From Pelomonas sp965229315 (GTDB lineage Bacteria > Pseudomonadota > Gammaproteobacteria > Burkholderiales > Burkholderiaceae_C), in NCBI RefSeq assembly GCF_965229315.1, contig NZ_CBDDJA010000001.1:744001-808000 (forward strand): a stretch of 64,000 nucleotides of DNA. The letters run 5' to 3'. The notes under the pieces are model-generated. The model had not been told where the DNA came from, made no database searches, and saw only the letters and a list, made by a program, of their open reading frames with translations. Shown here piece by piece: positions 54,266 to 63,842 of the stretch; within the stretch, counting starts at the first letter, position 1, and each line of letters starts with the position of its first letter. The translations under genes were made by a program, and so were the position numbers.

Positions 54266-57200
54266 ATGGTCGCGTGGCAGAAGGCCGTCTTGGGCCTGGT
54301 CGGGGCGGGTGTGTTGGCGGGCGGCGCCTGGTGGGCCTGGCAGAAGGCCGGACCGGGCCTGCCCAGCAGTGCCGAGATCGGCGGCGAGCAGGCCGCGTTC
54401 GCGCTGATGGACTGCAAGCCGCGGCTGCTCGACGGCTCGCCGGCCATCGCCGTGAGCTTCACGCAGCCGCTGGATTCGCGCCAGGATTTCGGCGCCCTCG
54501 TCACCGCGCTGGAAGGCGCCGCGCCGGCCAAGTCGGAGCACGACGGCAAGCCGACGCCGCCGCCGGACGCCAGCTTCAAGCCGCTGGCCGCCCGCTGGGT
54601 GCTGGGCGACAACCCGCGCGTGCTCTACCTGCCGTTCGCCACGCCGGACCGGAGCTTTCGCATCGTGCTCAAGCCCGACCTGGCCGCGCGCTCCGGCGCC
54701 AAGCTGGCCACCGCGCAGACCTGCGAAGCCGTCAGCGAGGCCATGCCCGACAGTTACTACTTCGCCAGCCGCGGCCTGGTGCTGCCGGCCGGCCAGAACG
54801 GCGGCCTGCCCATCGTCACGGTCAACACGCCCGAGGTGGATGTGCAGTTCCTGCGCATCAAGCCGGCGTCGCTGCCGGCCTTCCTGGAGCAGGTGGGCGG
54901 CCGGCGCGAGCGCGGCAATGCCGGCGCCGGCGATGAGGACGGCGAGGGCTACTCCTACGACGGCTACAGCGACAACCAGCGCCGCCTGAAAGGCACCGTG
55001 GGTGGCTGGCTGCTGGACGAGCTGCGTGCGATGAGCGACAGCGTCTACATCGGCCGCTTCACGACCGACACGCGGCCCAACCGGCGCAACGTCAGCTTCC
55101 TGCCGGTGGAGACCATCAAGGAGCTGCAGGAGCCCGGCATCTACGTGGCCGTCATGAACCAGCCCGGCCGTTTCGGCTGGGACTACCAGGTCACCCACTA
55201 CTACGTGACCGACATCGGCCTGCATCTGCGCAGGCATGCGGCGCAGATCGACGTGTTCGCCACGTCGCTGAAGAGCGGCGGTGCGCTGTCGGGCATCGAG
55301 CTGAGCCTGGTCGACGAGGCCGGCAAGGCCATCGCGCAGGCGCAGACCGATGGCGACGGGCATGCCGTGTTCACCGGCAGCAGTGAGAAGGCCCGCGCCG
55401 TGCTGGCGCGCCGCGGCGGCAAGGAGATGTCCGTGCTGTCGCTGCGCGACGCGGCGCTGGACCTGAGCGAGTTCGACGCCACCGGCCACCCGTCGCGCAG
55501 CAACAAGCTGTTCGTCTACGCCGGCCGCGACCTGTACCGGCCGGGCGAGACCTTCCAGGTCTCGGTGCTGGCGCGCGACGCCGACGGCAAGCCACTGCCC
55601 AAACCGCTGCCCATCACGCTGACCGTCAAGAAGCCCGACGGCAGCAAGCTCGTCGAGCAGCTCATCCAGCCTGGCAAGCTGGGCACGGGCTACTACCAGC
55701 AGACCCTCACGCTGCCGGCCGACGCCCCCACGGGCGGCTGGACCGTGCAGGCCCGCATCGACCCCGGCGCGAAGACGCCCGACACGCAGTGGGCGTTCAA
55801 GGTCGAGGAGTTCCTGCCCGAGCGCATGAAGCTCGCGCTGACCGCGCCCGAGGCCACGCTGACCGGCGATGCCGGCGTGACGGTGCAGGCCCAGGGCGAC
55901 TACCTCTACGGCGCACCCGCCGCCGGCAACCGGCTGCAGGCCAGCGCCTATTCCGAACGGCTCCTGATGCCGCTGCCGGCCAAGCTGCCCGGCTTCATCT
56001 TCGGCGACCTGGCCGACGACAAGGCCAGGAACCGGCAAGACCTGCCCGAGCAGGAGCTGGACGCCGACGGCAAGGCCAGCGTGGCCATCGCCACCGCCTT
56101 CGGCGAGCGCAAGTCGCCGATGAAGCTGCGCGCGGCCTTCAGCCTGCTGGAGTCCGGCGGGCGGCCGGTGGTGCGCACGCTGGAGCGCACCTGGTGGCCC
56201 GCGCCGGTGCTCATCGGCGTGCGGCCGCTGTTCGACCGCAACGTGTCGCCCGAAGGCGGCCTGGCTGAATTCGAGCTGGCGCGCGTGGACGCGGCGGGCA
56301 ACTTCAAGCCGGCCAAGGAGGTGCAGCTCAAGCTCATCTACGAGGAGCGCCAGTGGTACTGGCGCTATGACGACGGCCGCGGCTGGAACTCAGGCTTCAA
56401 CGTCAACGAGGAATTGGTGGAGGCCCGCACGCTGGCGCTGACGGCGCGCACCAAGGTCGCGCTGCCGGTGCGCTGGGGCCGCTACCGCCTGGAGGTCACC
56501 GACCCGGAGACGGGTCTCGCGCTGCGCTACGGCTTCTACGCCGGCTACGGCGCGCAGGACGCCGACGACATCGGCAACCGGCCCGACCGCGTGCAGCTCA
56601 AGCTGCAGGGCGCCCCGTTCAAGCCGGGCGACGTGGCCAAGCTGTCCATCAAGCCGCCGCACGACGGCGAAGCCATCGTCACCGTCGAAGGCGACCGCGT
56701 GCTGTGGACCCAGCGCATCGCCGTGAAGGCCAGCGGCACGGAGCTGTCCATTCCCATTTCAGCCGACGCCAGCTGGGCGCGCCACGACCTCTACATCACC
56801 GTCGCCGCGTTCCGCCCCGGCAGCCAGGGCGACCGCGTGACGCCGGCCCGCGCGCTGGGCCTGGTGCACCTGCCGCTGAATCGCGAGGACCGCAAGGCCA
56901 AGGTGGCGCTGACCGTGCCGGCCAAGACGCAGCCGTCCGTGCCGCTGCCCGTCAGCGTCAAGGTGCCCGCGCTCGCCGGCAAGGCGGCCATCGTGACCGT
57001 CAGCGCGGTGGACGTGGGCATCCTGAACATCACCAATTTCAAGACGCCCGACCCGCAGGACTTCTTCTTCGGCAAGCACCGCTACGGCGCCGACATGCTG
57101 GACCTGTACGGTCGCCTCATCGAGAAGATGGAGGGCAACCAGGCCAGGCAGCGCTTCGGCGGCGACGCCGGCAAACGCGACACGCAGAGCCTGCCGCGCA

Positions 57201-59359
57201 AGGTGCTGCTGGTGGACCTGTTCAGCGGCCCCGTGCAGCTGGATGCCAAGGGCGAGGCGACGCTGAACCTCAAGCTGCCGGACTTCAACGGCACGCTGCG
57301 CGTCATGGCCGTGGTGAGCAGCGCGGACAGCTATGGCTCGGCGCAGGCCGACACGGTCGTCGCCGCGCCGTTGGTGGCCGAGCTGAACATGCCGCGCTTC
57401 GTGTCGCCCGGCGACAAGGCCACCCTCGCGCTGGACGTGACCAACCTCAGCGGCGCGCCGCAGGACGTGAAGGTGTCCGCCACGGCGACCGGGCCGGTGA
57501 GGATCACCGGCAGCGCCGAGCCCATTCGCCTGGCCGACAAGCAGCGGCAGATCCTGCGCTTCCAGGCCGAGGCGCTCGATGCCTACGGGCTGGCGCCCAT
57601 CACCGTGAAGGTCAGTGCCGGCAGTCTCAACCTCACGCGCGAGGCGGCGCTGCAGGTGCAGCCCATCACGCCGCTGACGCGCGAGAGCCGGCGCATCCGC
57701 CTGGAGCCGGGCGCCACGCAGGCGCTGGACAAGGCGCTGCTGGACGCCTACTGGGCCGGCTCGGCCAGCGTCAGCTTGAGCGTGTCCAACACGCCGCCCA
57801 TCGACATCAAGGACCAGGTGACGGGCCTGCTGATGTACCCCTACGGCTGCCTGGAGCAGACGACGTCCAGCGCCTACCCGCTGCTGTTCATCGACGACGA
57901 CGCGGCCAAGCGTTGGGGCCTGAAGCCCGTGCCTCGCGAGGAACGCGCCAGGCGGCTGGACGCCGCCTTCGCCCGCCTGGCCGGCATGCAGCAGCCCAAG
58001 GGCGGCTACGGCCTGTGGGCCGCCAGCGGCTCGTACGAGGGCTGGCTGTCGGCCTACGTGACCGGCTTCCTGCAGGACGCGCGCGACGCCGGTTTCGCCG
58101 TGCCGGAGGCCATGCTCAAGCGTTCGCTGGACAACCTGCTGGAGCAGTTCCAGCGCGCCCCGGCGCAGCAGACCACGCCGGCCAAGGAGCCCCGGCGTGA
58201 CGACAAGGGCCGCATCGCCGACTGGCGTGATGCCGAGACGCTGCGCCTGTCGCACCAGCGCTTCGCCGAGGCCGCGCACGCCGGCTACATCCTGGCCCGC
58301 GAGCAGAAGGCGCCGCTGGCCACGCTGCGCACGCTGCACGACCAATACCGCAGCCACGCGCTGTCGCCGCTGCCGCTGGTGCAGCTCAGCCTGGCACTCA
58401 AGTTGATGGGCGACGAGAACCGCGCCAAGGCGGCGCTGGACGACGCGATGACGCGCGGCTACGGCTACCAGCCCGACGACCCGAACAACGCCTGGGGCCA
58501 GTGGCTGGGCGACTACGGCTCACGCGTGCGCGACCGGGCGCTGGCCTACGCGCTGCTGCTGCGCCACAAGGTGACGCACGACAAGCGCGAGAACCTGCTG
58601 TTCGACCTCGCCGACGACTTCGGTCGCCGCAACTACTACTCCACGCAGGAGCGCCTGGCCCTGTTCCTCGCCGTGCAGGCCGCCACCCACGGTGCCGGCA
58701 AGGACGACGCGTGGAAGACCGCACTGGCGGTCGGCGCCAAGGCCGATGCCTGGACCGGCAGCGGCGTGGGCCAGCAGGGCTTCGAGCTGGCGCAGCTCAG
58801 GAGCGGCATCGCGCTGAAGAACGACGGCAGCACGCCGCTGTACCTCGACGTGACAGCGCAGGGCTACCCGACCAAGCCGCTGGCGCCCACCAGCGACCGC
58901 ATCTCGGTGGAGCGCGCGATGTTCACGACGGATGGCAAGCCGCTCAACTTGTCGGGCGGGGCGCGCCAGTTCGCCACCGGCGAGATGTTCGTCGTGCGCC
59001 TGCGCGTGAAGGCCGCCCAGACCATCAAGGACGGCCTGGTCGTGGACCGCATCCCGGCCGGCTTCGAGATCGAGAACCTCAACCTCAGCCAGGGCCCGCA
59101 GGCCGGCGAGTTCACGGTGGAGGGCGTCAACGTCGCGCAGGCCAACGCCAACGAACGCATCGTCCACACCGAATACCGCGACGACCGCTTCGTCGCCGCC
59201 GCGCGGCTAGGGCAGACGCTGGATATGTTCTATCTGGTGCGTGCGGTGACACCGGGCCGGTACGTGGTGCCGGCGACGTTTGCGGAGGACATGTACCGGC
59301 CGGAGATCCGCGGCATCGGCAAGGCGGAGGGGGAGATCACGGTGGTGGACAAGAAGTGA
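54266..59359 (+). CDS. Bacterial alpha-2-macroglobulin (YfhM/ECAM type)
   Basis: The 1697-residue protein has an N-terminal signal/anchor helix (about 5-25), macroglobulin-like domains and the thioester motif YPYGCLEQTTSSAYPLL (Cys near residue 1195), followed by an alpha/alpha toroid and receptor-binding-like C-terminus. Such proteins trap proteases in the periplasm and are usually paired with PBP1C, which repairs the wall; pbpC lies 1.8 kb downstream. There is no lipobox Cys, unlike E. coli YfhM, so anchoring is by the helix. GGAGG precedes the ATG. Confidence 0.93.
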   Translation: MVAWQKAVLGLVGAGVLAGGAWWAWQKAGPGLPSSAEIGGEQAAFALMDCKPRLLDGSPAIAVSFTQPLDSRQDFGALVTALEGAAPAKSEHDGKPTPPPDASFKPLAARWVLGDNPRVLYLPFATPDRSFRIVLKPDLAARSGAKLATAQTCEAVSEAMPDSYYFASRGLVLPAGQNGGLPIVTVNTPEVDVQFLRIKPASLPAFLEQVGGRRERGNAGAGDEDGEGYSYDGYSDNQRRLKGTVGGWLLDELRAMSDSVYIGRFTTDTRPNRRNVSFLPVETIKELQEPGIYVAVMNQPGRFGWDYQVTHYYVTDIGLHLRRHAAQIDVFATSLKSGGALSGIELSLVDEAGKAIAQAQTDGDGHAVFTGSSEKARAVLARRGGKEMSVLSLRDAALDLSEFDATGHPSRSNKLFVYAGRDLYRPGETFQVSVLARDADGKPLPKPLPITLTVKKPDGSKLVEQLIQPGKLGTGYYQQTLTLPADAPTGGWTVQARIDPGAKTPDTQWAFKVEEFLPERMKLALTAPEATLTGDAGVTVQAQGDYLYGAPAAGNRLQASAYSERLLMPLPAKLPGFIFGDLADDKARNRQDLPEQELDADGKASVAIATAFGERKSPMKLRAAFSLLESGGRPVVRTLERTWWPAPVLIGVRPLFDRNVSPEGGLAEFELARVDAAGNFKPAKEVQLKLIYEERQWYWRYDDGRGWNSGFNVNEELVEARTLALTARTKVALPVRWGRYRLEVTDPETGLALRYGFYAGYGAQDADDIGNRPDRVQLKLQGAPFKPGDVAKLSIKPPHDGEAIVTVEGDRVLWTQRIAVKASGTELSIPISADASWARHDLYITVAAFRPGSQGDRVTPARALGLVHLPLNREDRKAKVALTVPAKTQPSVPLPVSVKVPALAGKAAIVTVSAVDVGILNITNFKTPDPQDFFFGKHRYGADMLDLYGRLIEKMEGNQARQRFGGDAGKRDTQSLPRKVLLVDLFSGPVQLDAKGEATLNLKLPDFNGTLRVMAVVSSADSYGSAQADTVVAAPLVAELNMPRFVSPGDKATLALDVTNLSGAPQDVKVSATATGPVRITGSAEPIRLADKQRQILRFQAEALDAYGLAPITVKVSAGSLNLTREAALQVQPITPLTRESRRIRLEPGATQALDKALLDAYWAGSASVSLSVSNTPPIDIKDQVTGLLMYPYGCLEQTTSSAYPLLFIDDDAAKRWGLKPVPREERARRLDAAFARLAGMQQPKGGYGLWAASGSYEGWLSAYVTGFLQDARDAGFAVPEAMLKRSLDNLLEQFQRAPAQQTTPAKEPRRDDKGRIADWRDAETLRLSHQRFAEAAHAGYILAREQKAPLATLRTLHDQYRSHALSPLPLVQLSLALKLMGDENRAKAALDDAMTRGYGYQPDDPNNAWGQWLGDYGSRVRDRALAYALLLRHKVTHDKRENLLFDLADDFGRRNYYSTQERLALFLAVQAATHGAGKDDAWKTALAVGAKADAWTGSGVGQQGFELAQLRSGIALKNDGSTPLYLDVTAQGYPTKPLAPTSDRISVERAMFTTDGKPLNLSGGARQFATGEMFVVRLRVKAAQTIKDGLVVDRIPAGFEIENLNLSQGPQAGEFTVEGVNVAQANANERIVHTEYRDDRFVAAARLGQTLDMFYLVRAVTPGRYVVPATFAEDMYRPEIRGIGKAEGEITVVDKK

Positions 59360-59396
59360 ACGCGCTGACTTGACGCAACCACGCCGACGCCCTAGA

Positions 59397-59414
59397 TTAG
59401 CCAAGGTTAGCTAA
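59397..59414. promoter_or_regulatory. Candidate operator of the toxin-antitoxin operon
   Basis: TTAGCCAAGGTTAGCTAA has imperfect dyad symmetry (TTAGC...GCTAA) and lies 16 bases before the antitoxin start, in a locally AT-rich spot. Confidence 0.45.
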
Positions 59415-59429
59415 CCTACCTGGATTGCC

Positions 59430-59678
59430 ATGAATGCCATCAATATGCTCGAAGCCAAGTCCAGCCTCTCGCGGCTGGTGGAGGCCGTGGAAAGCGGTGC
59501 CGAGCAGGAGATCGTCATTGCGCGCAACGGCCGGCCGGCGGCTCGTCTGGTGGCCTTGTCGACCCGACCGGCGACCGCCCGCATTGGCGTGGCCAAGGGC
59601 TTGATCGAGGTGCCGGACGATATCGACGCGCACAACACCGACGTGGCCGCACTGTTCGGCGGGCCCGGCGGCGCATGA
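59430..59678 (+). CDS. Phd/YefM-family antitoxin
   Basis: The 82-residue protein starts MNAINMLEAKSSLSRLVEAVESGAEQEIVIARNGRPAARL, the Phd/YefM pattern of a DNA-binding antitoxin; the C-terminal tail would wrap the toxin. It overlaps the PIN toxin gene by four bases (ATGA). A short palindrome-like TTAGCCAAGGTTAGCTAA at 59397-59414 upstream is a plausible autoregulatory operator. Confidence 0.88.
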   Translation: MNAINMLEAKSSLSRLVEAVESGAEQEIVIARNGRPAARLVALSTRPATARIGVAKGLIEVPDDIDAHNTDVAALFGGPGGA

Positions 59679-60061
59679 ACCTGCTGTTGGACACCCACAT
59701 CGCCCTGTGGGCCATCGCGGACAGCCCGCGCTTGCCGGCGCGCGCGCGCGCGCTGATCCTGGCGCCAGGCAACACGGTGTGGGTCAGCGCCGCCTCGGTG
59801 TGGGAGATCGCCATCAAGCACTCGCTCGGGCGGGGCGACATGCCGGTTTCCGGCCTGCAGGCGCTGGCCTACTTCGAGGAATCCGGTTTCCTGATGCTGG
59901 CAGTCTCGGCCGAACACGCGGCGGCGGTGGGCGAACTGCCCGCCCACCATGCCGATCCCTTCGACCGCATGCTGGCCGCCCAGGCGCTCGCCGAGCCGCT
60001 TCGGCTGGTCACGCATGACCCCTTGCTGGCGCGCTACAGCGACACCGTCATCCTTGTGTGA
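59675..60061 (+). CDS. PIN-domain ribonuclease toxin (VapC-like)
   Basis: The 128-residue toxin has the acidic PIN site: Asp in LLLDTHIALW, Glu in SVWEIAIKHSLG, Asp in HHADPFDRMLAAQA and Asp in LVTHDPLL. VapC-type toxins cleave RNA in the absence of antitoxin. It follows the Phd antitoxin with a 4-bp overlap. The module sits between the alpha-2-macroglobulin and pbpC genes. Confidence 0.9.
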   Translation: MNLLLDTHIALWAIADSPRLPARARALILAPGNTVWVSAASVWEIAIKHSLGRGDMPVSGLQALAYFEESGFLMLAVSAEHAAAVGELPAHHADPFDRMLAAQALAEPLRLVTHDPLLARYSDTVILV

Positions 60062-60071
60062 GTCGCACGCC

Positions 60072-60452
60072 ATGAGAGCTGTCGTTCTCGCCTTGTCCCT
60101 GCTCGTCGCCGGAGCCGCCCATGCCGCCCCGCTGCCTCTGGCCGCGCGCGCCGAGGTCGACGCGCTGCTGACGCGCCTGCAGGCCTCGGGCTGCGAGTTC
60201 AACCGCAACGGCAGCTGGTATGCCGGCGCCGACGCCCGAGCCCATCTGCTGAAGAAGCTCGACTACCTCGAAGGCAAGGGCATGGTGGACACGGCCGAGC
60301 AGTTCATCGCCCGCGGCGCGTCGTCCAGCAGCATGAGCGGCAAGCCCTACCTCGTCCGTTGCGCGGGCAAGGCGCCGGTGGAAAGTGCGCAGTGGCTGAC
60401 AACGGAGCTGCAGCAGGTGCGGGCGGCGAAGGCAGCGTCGAGTCCCCATTGA
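60072..60452 (+). CDS. DUF5329-like small periplasmic protein
   Basis: The 126-residue protein has a signal peptide (MRAVVLALSLLVAGAAHA) and the block LEGKGMVDTAEQFIARGASSSSMSGKPYLVRC with two Cys (residues about 36 and 97), consistent with the DUF5329 family. Function unknown. The start is 11 bases after the toxin stop. Confidence 0.75.
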   Translation: MRAVVLALSLLVAGAAHAAPLPLAARAEVDALLTRLQASGCEFNRNGSWYAGADARAHLLKKLDYLEGKGMVDTAEQFIARGASSSSMSGKPYLVRCAGKAPVESAQWLTTELQQVRAAKAASSPH

Positions 60453-60476
60453 TATGCGACCAAGGAGAGGGAATAC

Positions 60477-61139
60477 ATGGGAGCCAAGACTTGCATGCTG
60501 GCGTTCAGCAACGGCGATCTGCCGCGAGAACTCGCTGCGTTGCCGGCACCGGACAGGGCAGGCAGCGTGGCGTTCGCGGCCGCGCTGTTTCCGAAGGACA
60601 AGCTGGAGCTGCTGGCCGACAGCACGTTGAGCAACACCTACATCGCGGAAGACGAAGTGCTGGTGTCCCGCTTCGGCACCGCAGGCATCGCAATCGCGCA
60701 CGATTTCGCGTTGGACCGGCCGTCGCAGTTGCCGCCTTCTTTCCTGCGTGCAACCGTTGATGCGCAGACGGTCTGCGTCCATGCCATGCACAGCGTCGTC
60801 GACTGGTTTGCCTTCGCCGTGTGGAAGAACGGTGTTCTCGTGCGCTCGCTGAGCGTGGCGCCGGACAGCGGCATTCTGGAAGACATCGGCGACCGCCTAC
60901 CCTTCGAGATGCCGTTCTGGGCAGGCGAACACAGTGCGGATGATCCGGAAGATCTGGAAGCAGGCGAAGAACCCTACCCCATTCCCTTTCATCCGCTGGA
61001 GTTGGGCGAGGTGGCATTGCGAGAGTTCTTCGGCTTCACGATCGAAGGCGTCATGGATGCCGACCAGCTGAACCCGGAGGCCATCGCGTTGCTGCGGTTC
61101 AAGCGCAAGAAGCGCTCCCTGCTCAGCTTCTGGAAGTGA
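60477..61139 (+). CDS. Uncharacterised protein (DUF6928-like)
   Basis: The 220-residue cytoplasmic protein starts MGAKTCMLAFSNGDLPREL and has HAMHSVVDWFAFAVWKNGVLVRSLSVAPDSGI and YPIPFHPLELGEVALREFFGF. This resembles what I know as DUF6928; function unknown. The start has GGAGAGGG (60462-60469) upstream. Confidence 0.65.
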   Translation: MGAKTCMLAFSNGDLPRELAALPAPDRAGSVAFAAALFPKDKLELLADSTLSNTYIAEDEVLVSRFGTAGIAIAHDFALDRPSQLPPSFLRATVDAQTVCVHAMHSVVDWFAFAVWKNGVLVRSLSVAPDSGILEDIGDRLPFEMPFWAGEHSADDPEDLEAGEEPYPIPFHPLELGEVALREFFGFTIEGVMDADQLNPEAIALLRFKRKKRSLLSFWK

Positions 61140-61158
61140 CCGCGGGCGCGTGGCTGGC

Positions 61159-63492
61159 ATGGATTCCAGGCGCCTGCGCCGCATCGAGCTGGCCATCGCC
61201 GCCCTGCTGCTGCTCATCCTCGCCCTCGACTTCTTCTTCCCCCTCCCCACCCCCACCGCCGACTCCCCCACGCTGACCGTCCTCGCCGCCGACGGCAGCC
61301 CGCTGCGCGCCTGGCCGGGCGACGACGGCGCGCAGCGCCACCCGACCACGCCCGAGGCCGTGTCGCCGAACTACCTGCAGGCCCTGCTGCACTACGAGGA
61401 CCGCTGGTTCCGCTGGCACCCGGGCGTGAACCCCGTGGCCCTCGCGCGCGCAGCCTGGCAGTGGGCGTGGCACGGGCGCATCGTCTCGGGTGGGTCGACG
61501 TTGACGATGCAGGTCGCGCGGCTGGTGGACGACAAGGCCGCGCGCCGCAGCGTGCCGGCCAAGCTGCGCCAGATCGCGCGTGCGTTGCAGCTCGAATTGC
61601 ACCTGAGCAAGCACGAGATCCTGTCGCTGTACCTCAACCTCGCGCCCATGGGCGGGCCGCTGGAGGGCGTGGAGACGGCCAGCCGTGCCTACCTGGGCAA
61701 GGGTGCGGCGGACCTGTCCAAGGCCGAGGCCGCGCTGCTGGTGGCGCTGCCGCAGTCGCCCACGCGGCTGCGCCCGGATCGCGCGGTGCAGGCCGCCCAG
61801 GCGGCACGCGACAAGGTGCTGACGCGCATGCAGACGCTGGGCGTGTGGAGCGCGGCCGACGTGGCCGACGCCAAGCTGGAGCGCGTCTTCGCGCCGCCGC
61901 TGCGCGCACGCTGGCTGGCGCCGCTGGCGGCCGAGCGCGTGCGGCAGGCCGCGCGCCGCGAGGGCCGCACGGACGCCGTCATCCAGACGACGCTGGACGC
62001 CGGCCTGCAGGCCCGTCTGGAGCAGTTGTTGACCGACCGCCTGAACAGCCTGCCCGACGCCGTGTCGCTGGCCGCGCTGGTGGTGGACAACCGCACGCTG
62101 GCCGTGCGCGGCTATGTCGGCTCGGCCGACTTCACCGACGCGCGCCGCGGCGCCCACGTGGACATGGTGCGCGCGCGGCGCTCGCCGGGCTCCACGCTCA
62201 AGCCGTTTCTCTACGGCATGGCGCTGGACGAAGGCCTCATCCACTCCGAGAGCCTGCTCATCGACGCGCCGCAGAACTTCGGCGGCTACGCGCCGGGCAA
62301 CTTCCAGGCGGACTTCTCCGGCCCGGTCAGCGTCAGCGAAGCGCTGCAGCGCTCGCTGAACGTGCCGGCCGTGGACCTGCTGGACCGCCTGGGCCCCGAG
62401 CGCTTCGCCGGCCGGCTGCGCAACGCGGGCGTGAAGCTGCGCATGCCTGCCAACGCGGCGCCCAACCTCAGCCTCATCCTCGGCGGCGGCAGCACGACGC
62501 TGGAGGAGCTGGTGGGCGCCTACACGGCGCTGGCCCGCGGCGGCGTGGCCGCCCGGCCGCGGCTGACGGCCGACGAGCCGCTGAAGGAGTCGCGGCTGAT
62601 GAGCGAGGGCGCGGCCTTCATCGTGCGCGAGATCCTGGAGAACGGCGGCCGGCCCGGCAGCCCGTTCCGCGAGAGCGGCCAGCGCGTGGCGTGGAAGACG
62701 GGCACCAGCTTTGGCTTTCGCGACGCCTGGGCGCTGGGCGTGACGGACCGCTACACCTTCGGCGTGTGGATAGGCCGGCCCGACGGCACGCCCAACCCCG
62801 GCCACTTCGGCGCCAACTCGGCAGCGCCCTTGCTGCGCGACCTGGCGGCGGCGCTGGGGCCGGCCGAGTCCCGCCAGCAGCTCGCGCCGCGGCGCCGGCC
62901 CGACAGCGTCGCCGCCGTGCCCATCTGCTGGCCGCAGGGCGTGGCCGAATCGGCCACCGCGCCCGGGCTGTGCCTGCAGCACCGCATCGCCTGGACGCTG
63001 GACGGCGCCGTGCCGCCCACGCTGCCCGACCGGCTGCGGCCCGGGCCGCTGGCCGAGCCCGTCTGGGTGGCGGCGGGCGAGCGCGTGCAGCCGGGCTGCG
63101 CGGCGGACGCCGAGCGCTTCGACGCGGTGCGCTGGCCGGCGCTGCTGGGGCCGTTCCTGGACGCCGCGCAGCGCCACCCGCTGGAGCGCCTGCCGTGGCG
63201 CGCCGGCTGCGGCAGCCGCGAGCCGGTCGCGAACCGGCTGCGCGTCGTGGGCCTGGAGCCCGGCACCGTGCTGCGCCCCGCGCCGGGCCAGCACGACGTG
63301 GTGCTGAAGCTGCAGGCCATCGGCGCGCAGCAGGGCGCGACCTGGCTGCTGGACGGGCAGTGGATGGCCGCCAGCGCCACGGCCGGCGCCGCGCAGACGC
63401 TGCGGGTGGCGCGCGCCGGTCCGCACCGGCTCACGGTGATGGACGGGCTGGGACACTGGTCGCGGGTGGAGTTCCAGCTTGCGGCACCATAG
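61159..63492 (+). CDS. pbpC: Penicillin-binding protein 1C
   Basis: The 777-residue bifunctional enzyme has one N-terminal membrane helix and a GT51 glycosyltransferase domain (LLHYEDRWFRWHPGVNP with the catalytic Glu; SGGSTLTMQVARLV). The transpeptidase domain has SPGSTLKPFLYG (SxxK, about 344), SLNVPAVDLL (SxN) and WKTGTSFGFRDAW (KTG). A C-terminal BiPBP_C domain completes the PBP1C type. It builds peptidoglycan and is the usual partner of YfhM-type macroglobulins. The ATG at 61159 is preferred to a GTG at 61150. Confidence 0.94.
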   Translation: MDSRRLRRIELAIAALLLLILALDFFFPLPTPTADSPTLTVLAADGSPLRAWPGDDGAQRHPTTPEAVSPNYLQALLHYEDRWFRWHPGVNPVALARAAWQWAWHGRIVSGGSTLTMQVARLVDDKAARRSVPAKLRQIARALQLELHLSKHEILSLYLNLAPMGGPLEGVETASRAYLGKGAADLSKAEAALLVALPQSPTRLRPDRAVQAAQAARDKVLTRMQTLGVWSAADVADAKLERVFAPPLRARWLAPLAAERVRQAARREGRTDAVIQTTLDAGLQARLEQLLTDRLNSLPDAVSLAALVVDNRTLAVRGYVGSADFTDARRGAHVDMVRARRSPGSTLKPFLYGMALDEGLIHSESLLIDAPQNFGGYAPGNFQADFSGPVSVSEALQRSLNVPAVDLLDRLGPERFAGRLRNAGVKLRMPANAAPNLSLILGGGSTTLEELVGAYTALARGGVAARPRLTADEPLKESRLMSEGAAFIVREILENGGRPGSPFRESGQRVAWKTGTSFGFRDAWALGVTDRYTFGVWIGRPDGTPNPGHFGANSAAPLLRDLAAALGPAESRQQLAPRRRPDSVAAVPICWPQGVAESATAPGLCLQHRIAWTLDGAVPPTLPDRLRPGPLAEPVWVAAGERVQPGCAADAERFDAVRWPALLGPFLDAAQRHPLERLPWRAGCGSREPVANRLRVVGLEPGTVLRPAPGQHDVVLKLQAIGAQQGATWLLDGQWMAASATAGAAQTLRVARAGPHRLTVMDGLGHWSRVEFQLAAP

Positions 63493-63497
63493 CGGCC

Positions 63498-63716
63498 ATG
63501 GACACCCTGCAAGCCCTTGAACAACGCATCACCGAGCTGGAGATCAAGGCCAGCTTCACCGAAGACACGGTGGAGTCGCTGAACCAGGTCGTCGTGCGCC
63601 AGCAGGCGCAGATCGACCGGCTCATCCGCGAGCTGGTGGACCTGCGCGCCCAGGCCGTGGCGGCCGAGCCAGCCGGTTTTCGCAGCCTGCGCGACGAGCT
63701 GCCGCCGCATTACTGA
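63498..63716 (+). CDS. slyX: SlyX family protein
   Basis: The 72-residue coiled-coil protein (LEQRITELEIKASFTEDTVESLNQVVVRQQAQIDRL) ends in DELPPHY, as SlyX proteins do. Function is unclear. It follows pbpC by 5 bp. Confidence 0.9.
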   Translation: MDTLQALEQRITELEIKASFTEDTVESLNQVVVRQQAQIDRLIRELVDLRAQAVAAEPAGFRSLRDELPPHY

Positions 63717-63842
63717 GCCCCTTGGGGCGCGCGATTCATCTGCATTGATGATGGCCGGCCCGCTCGGCGTCGGTTCCACTGGGCAGCCTTCACGGCCGGC
63801 GCGCAGCGCAAGGCCTTCAGGATGCGAACCACCGGAGCAACG

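Noticed and set aside
61123..63456. Long minus-strand open frame opposite pbpC
   Set aside because: Shadow frame without domains; pbpC on plus is certain.
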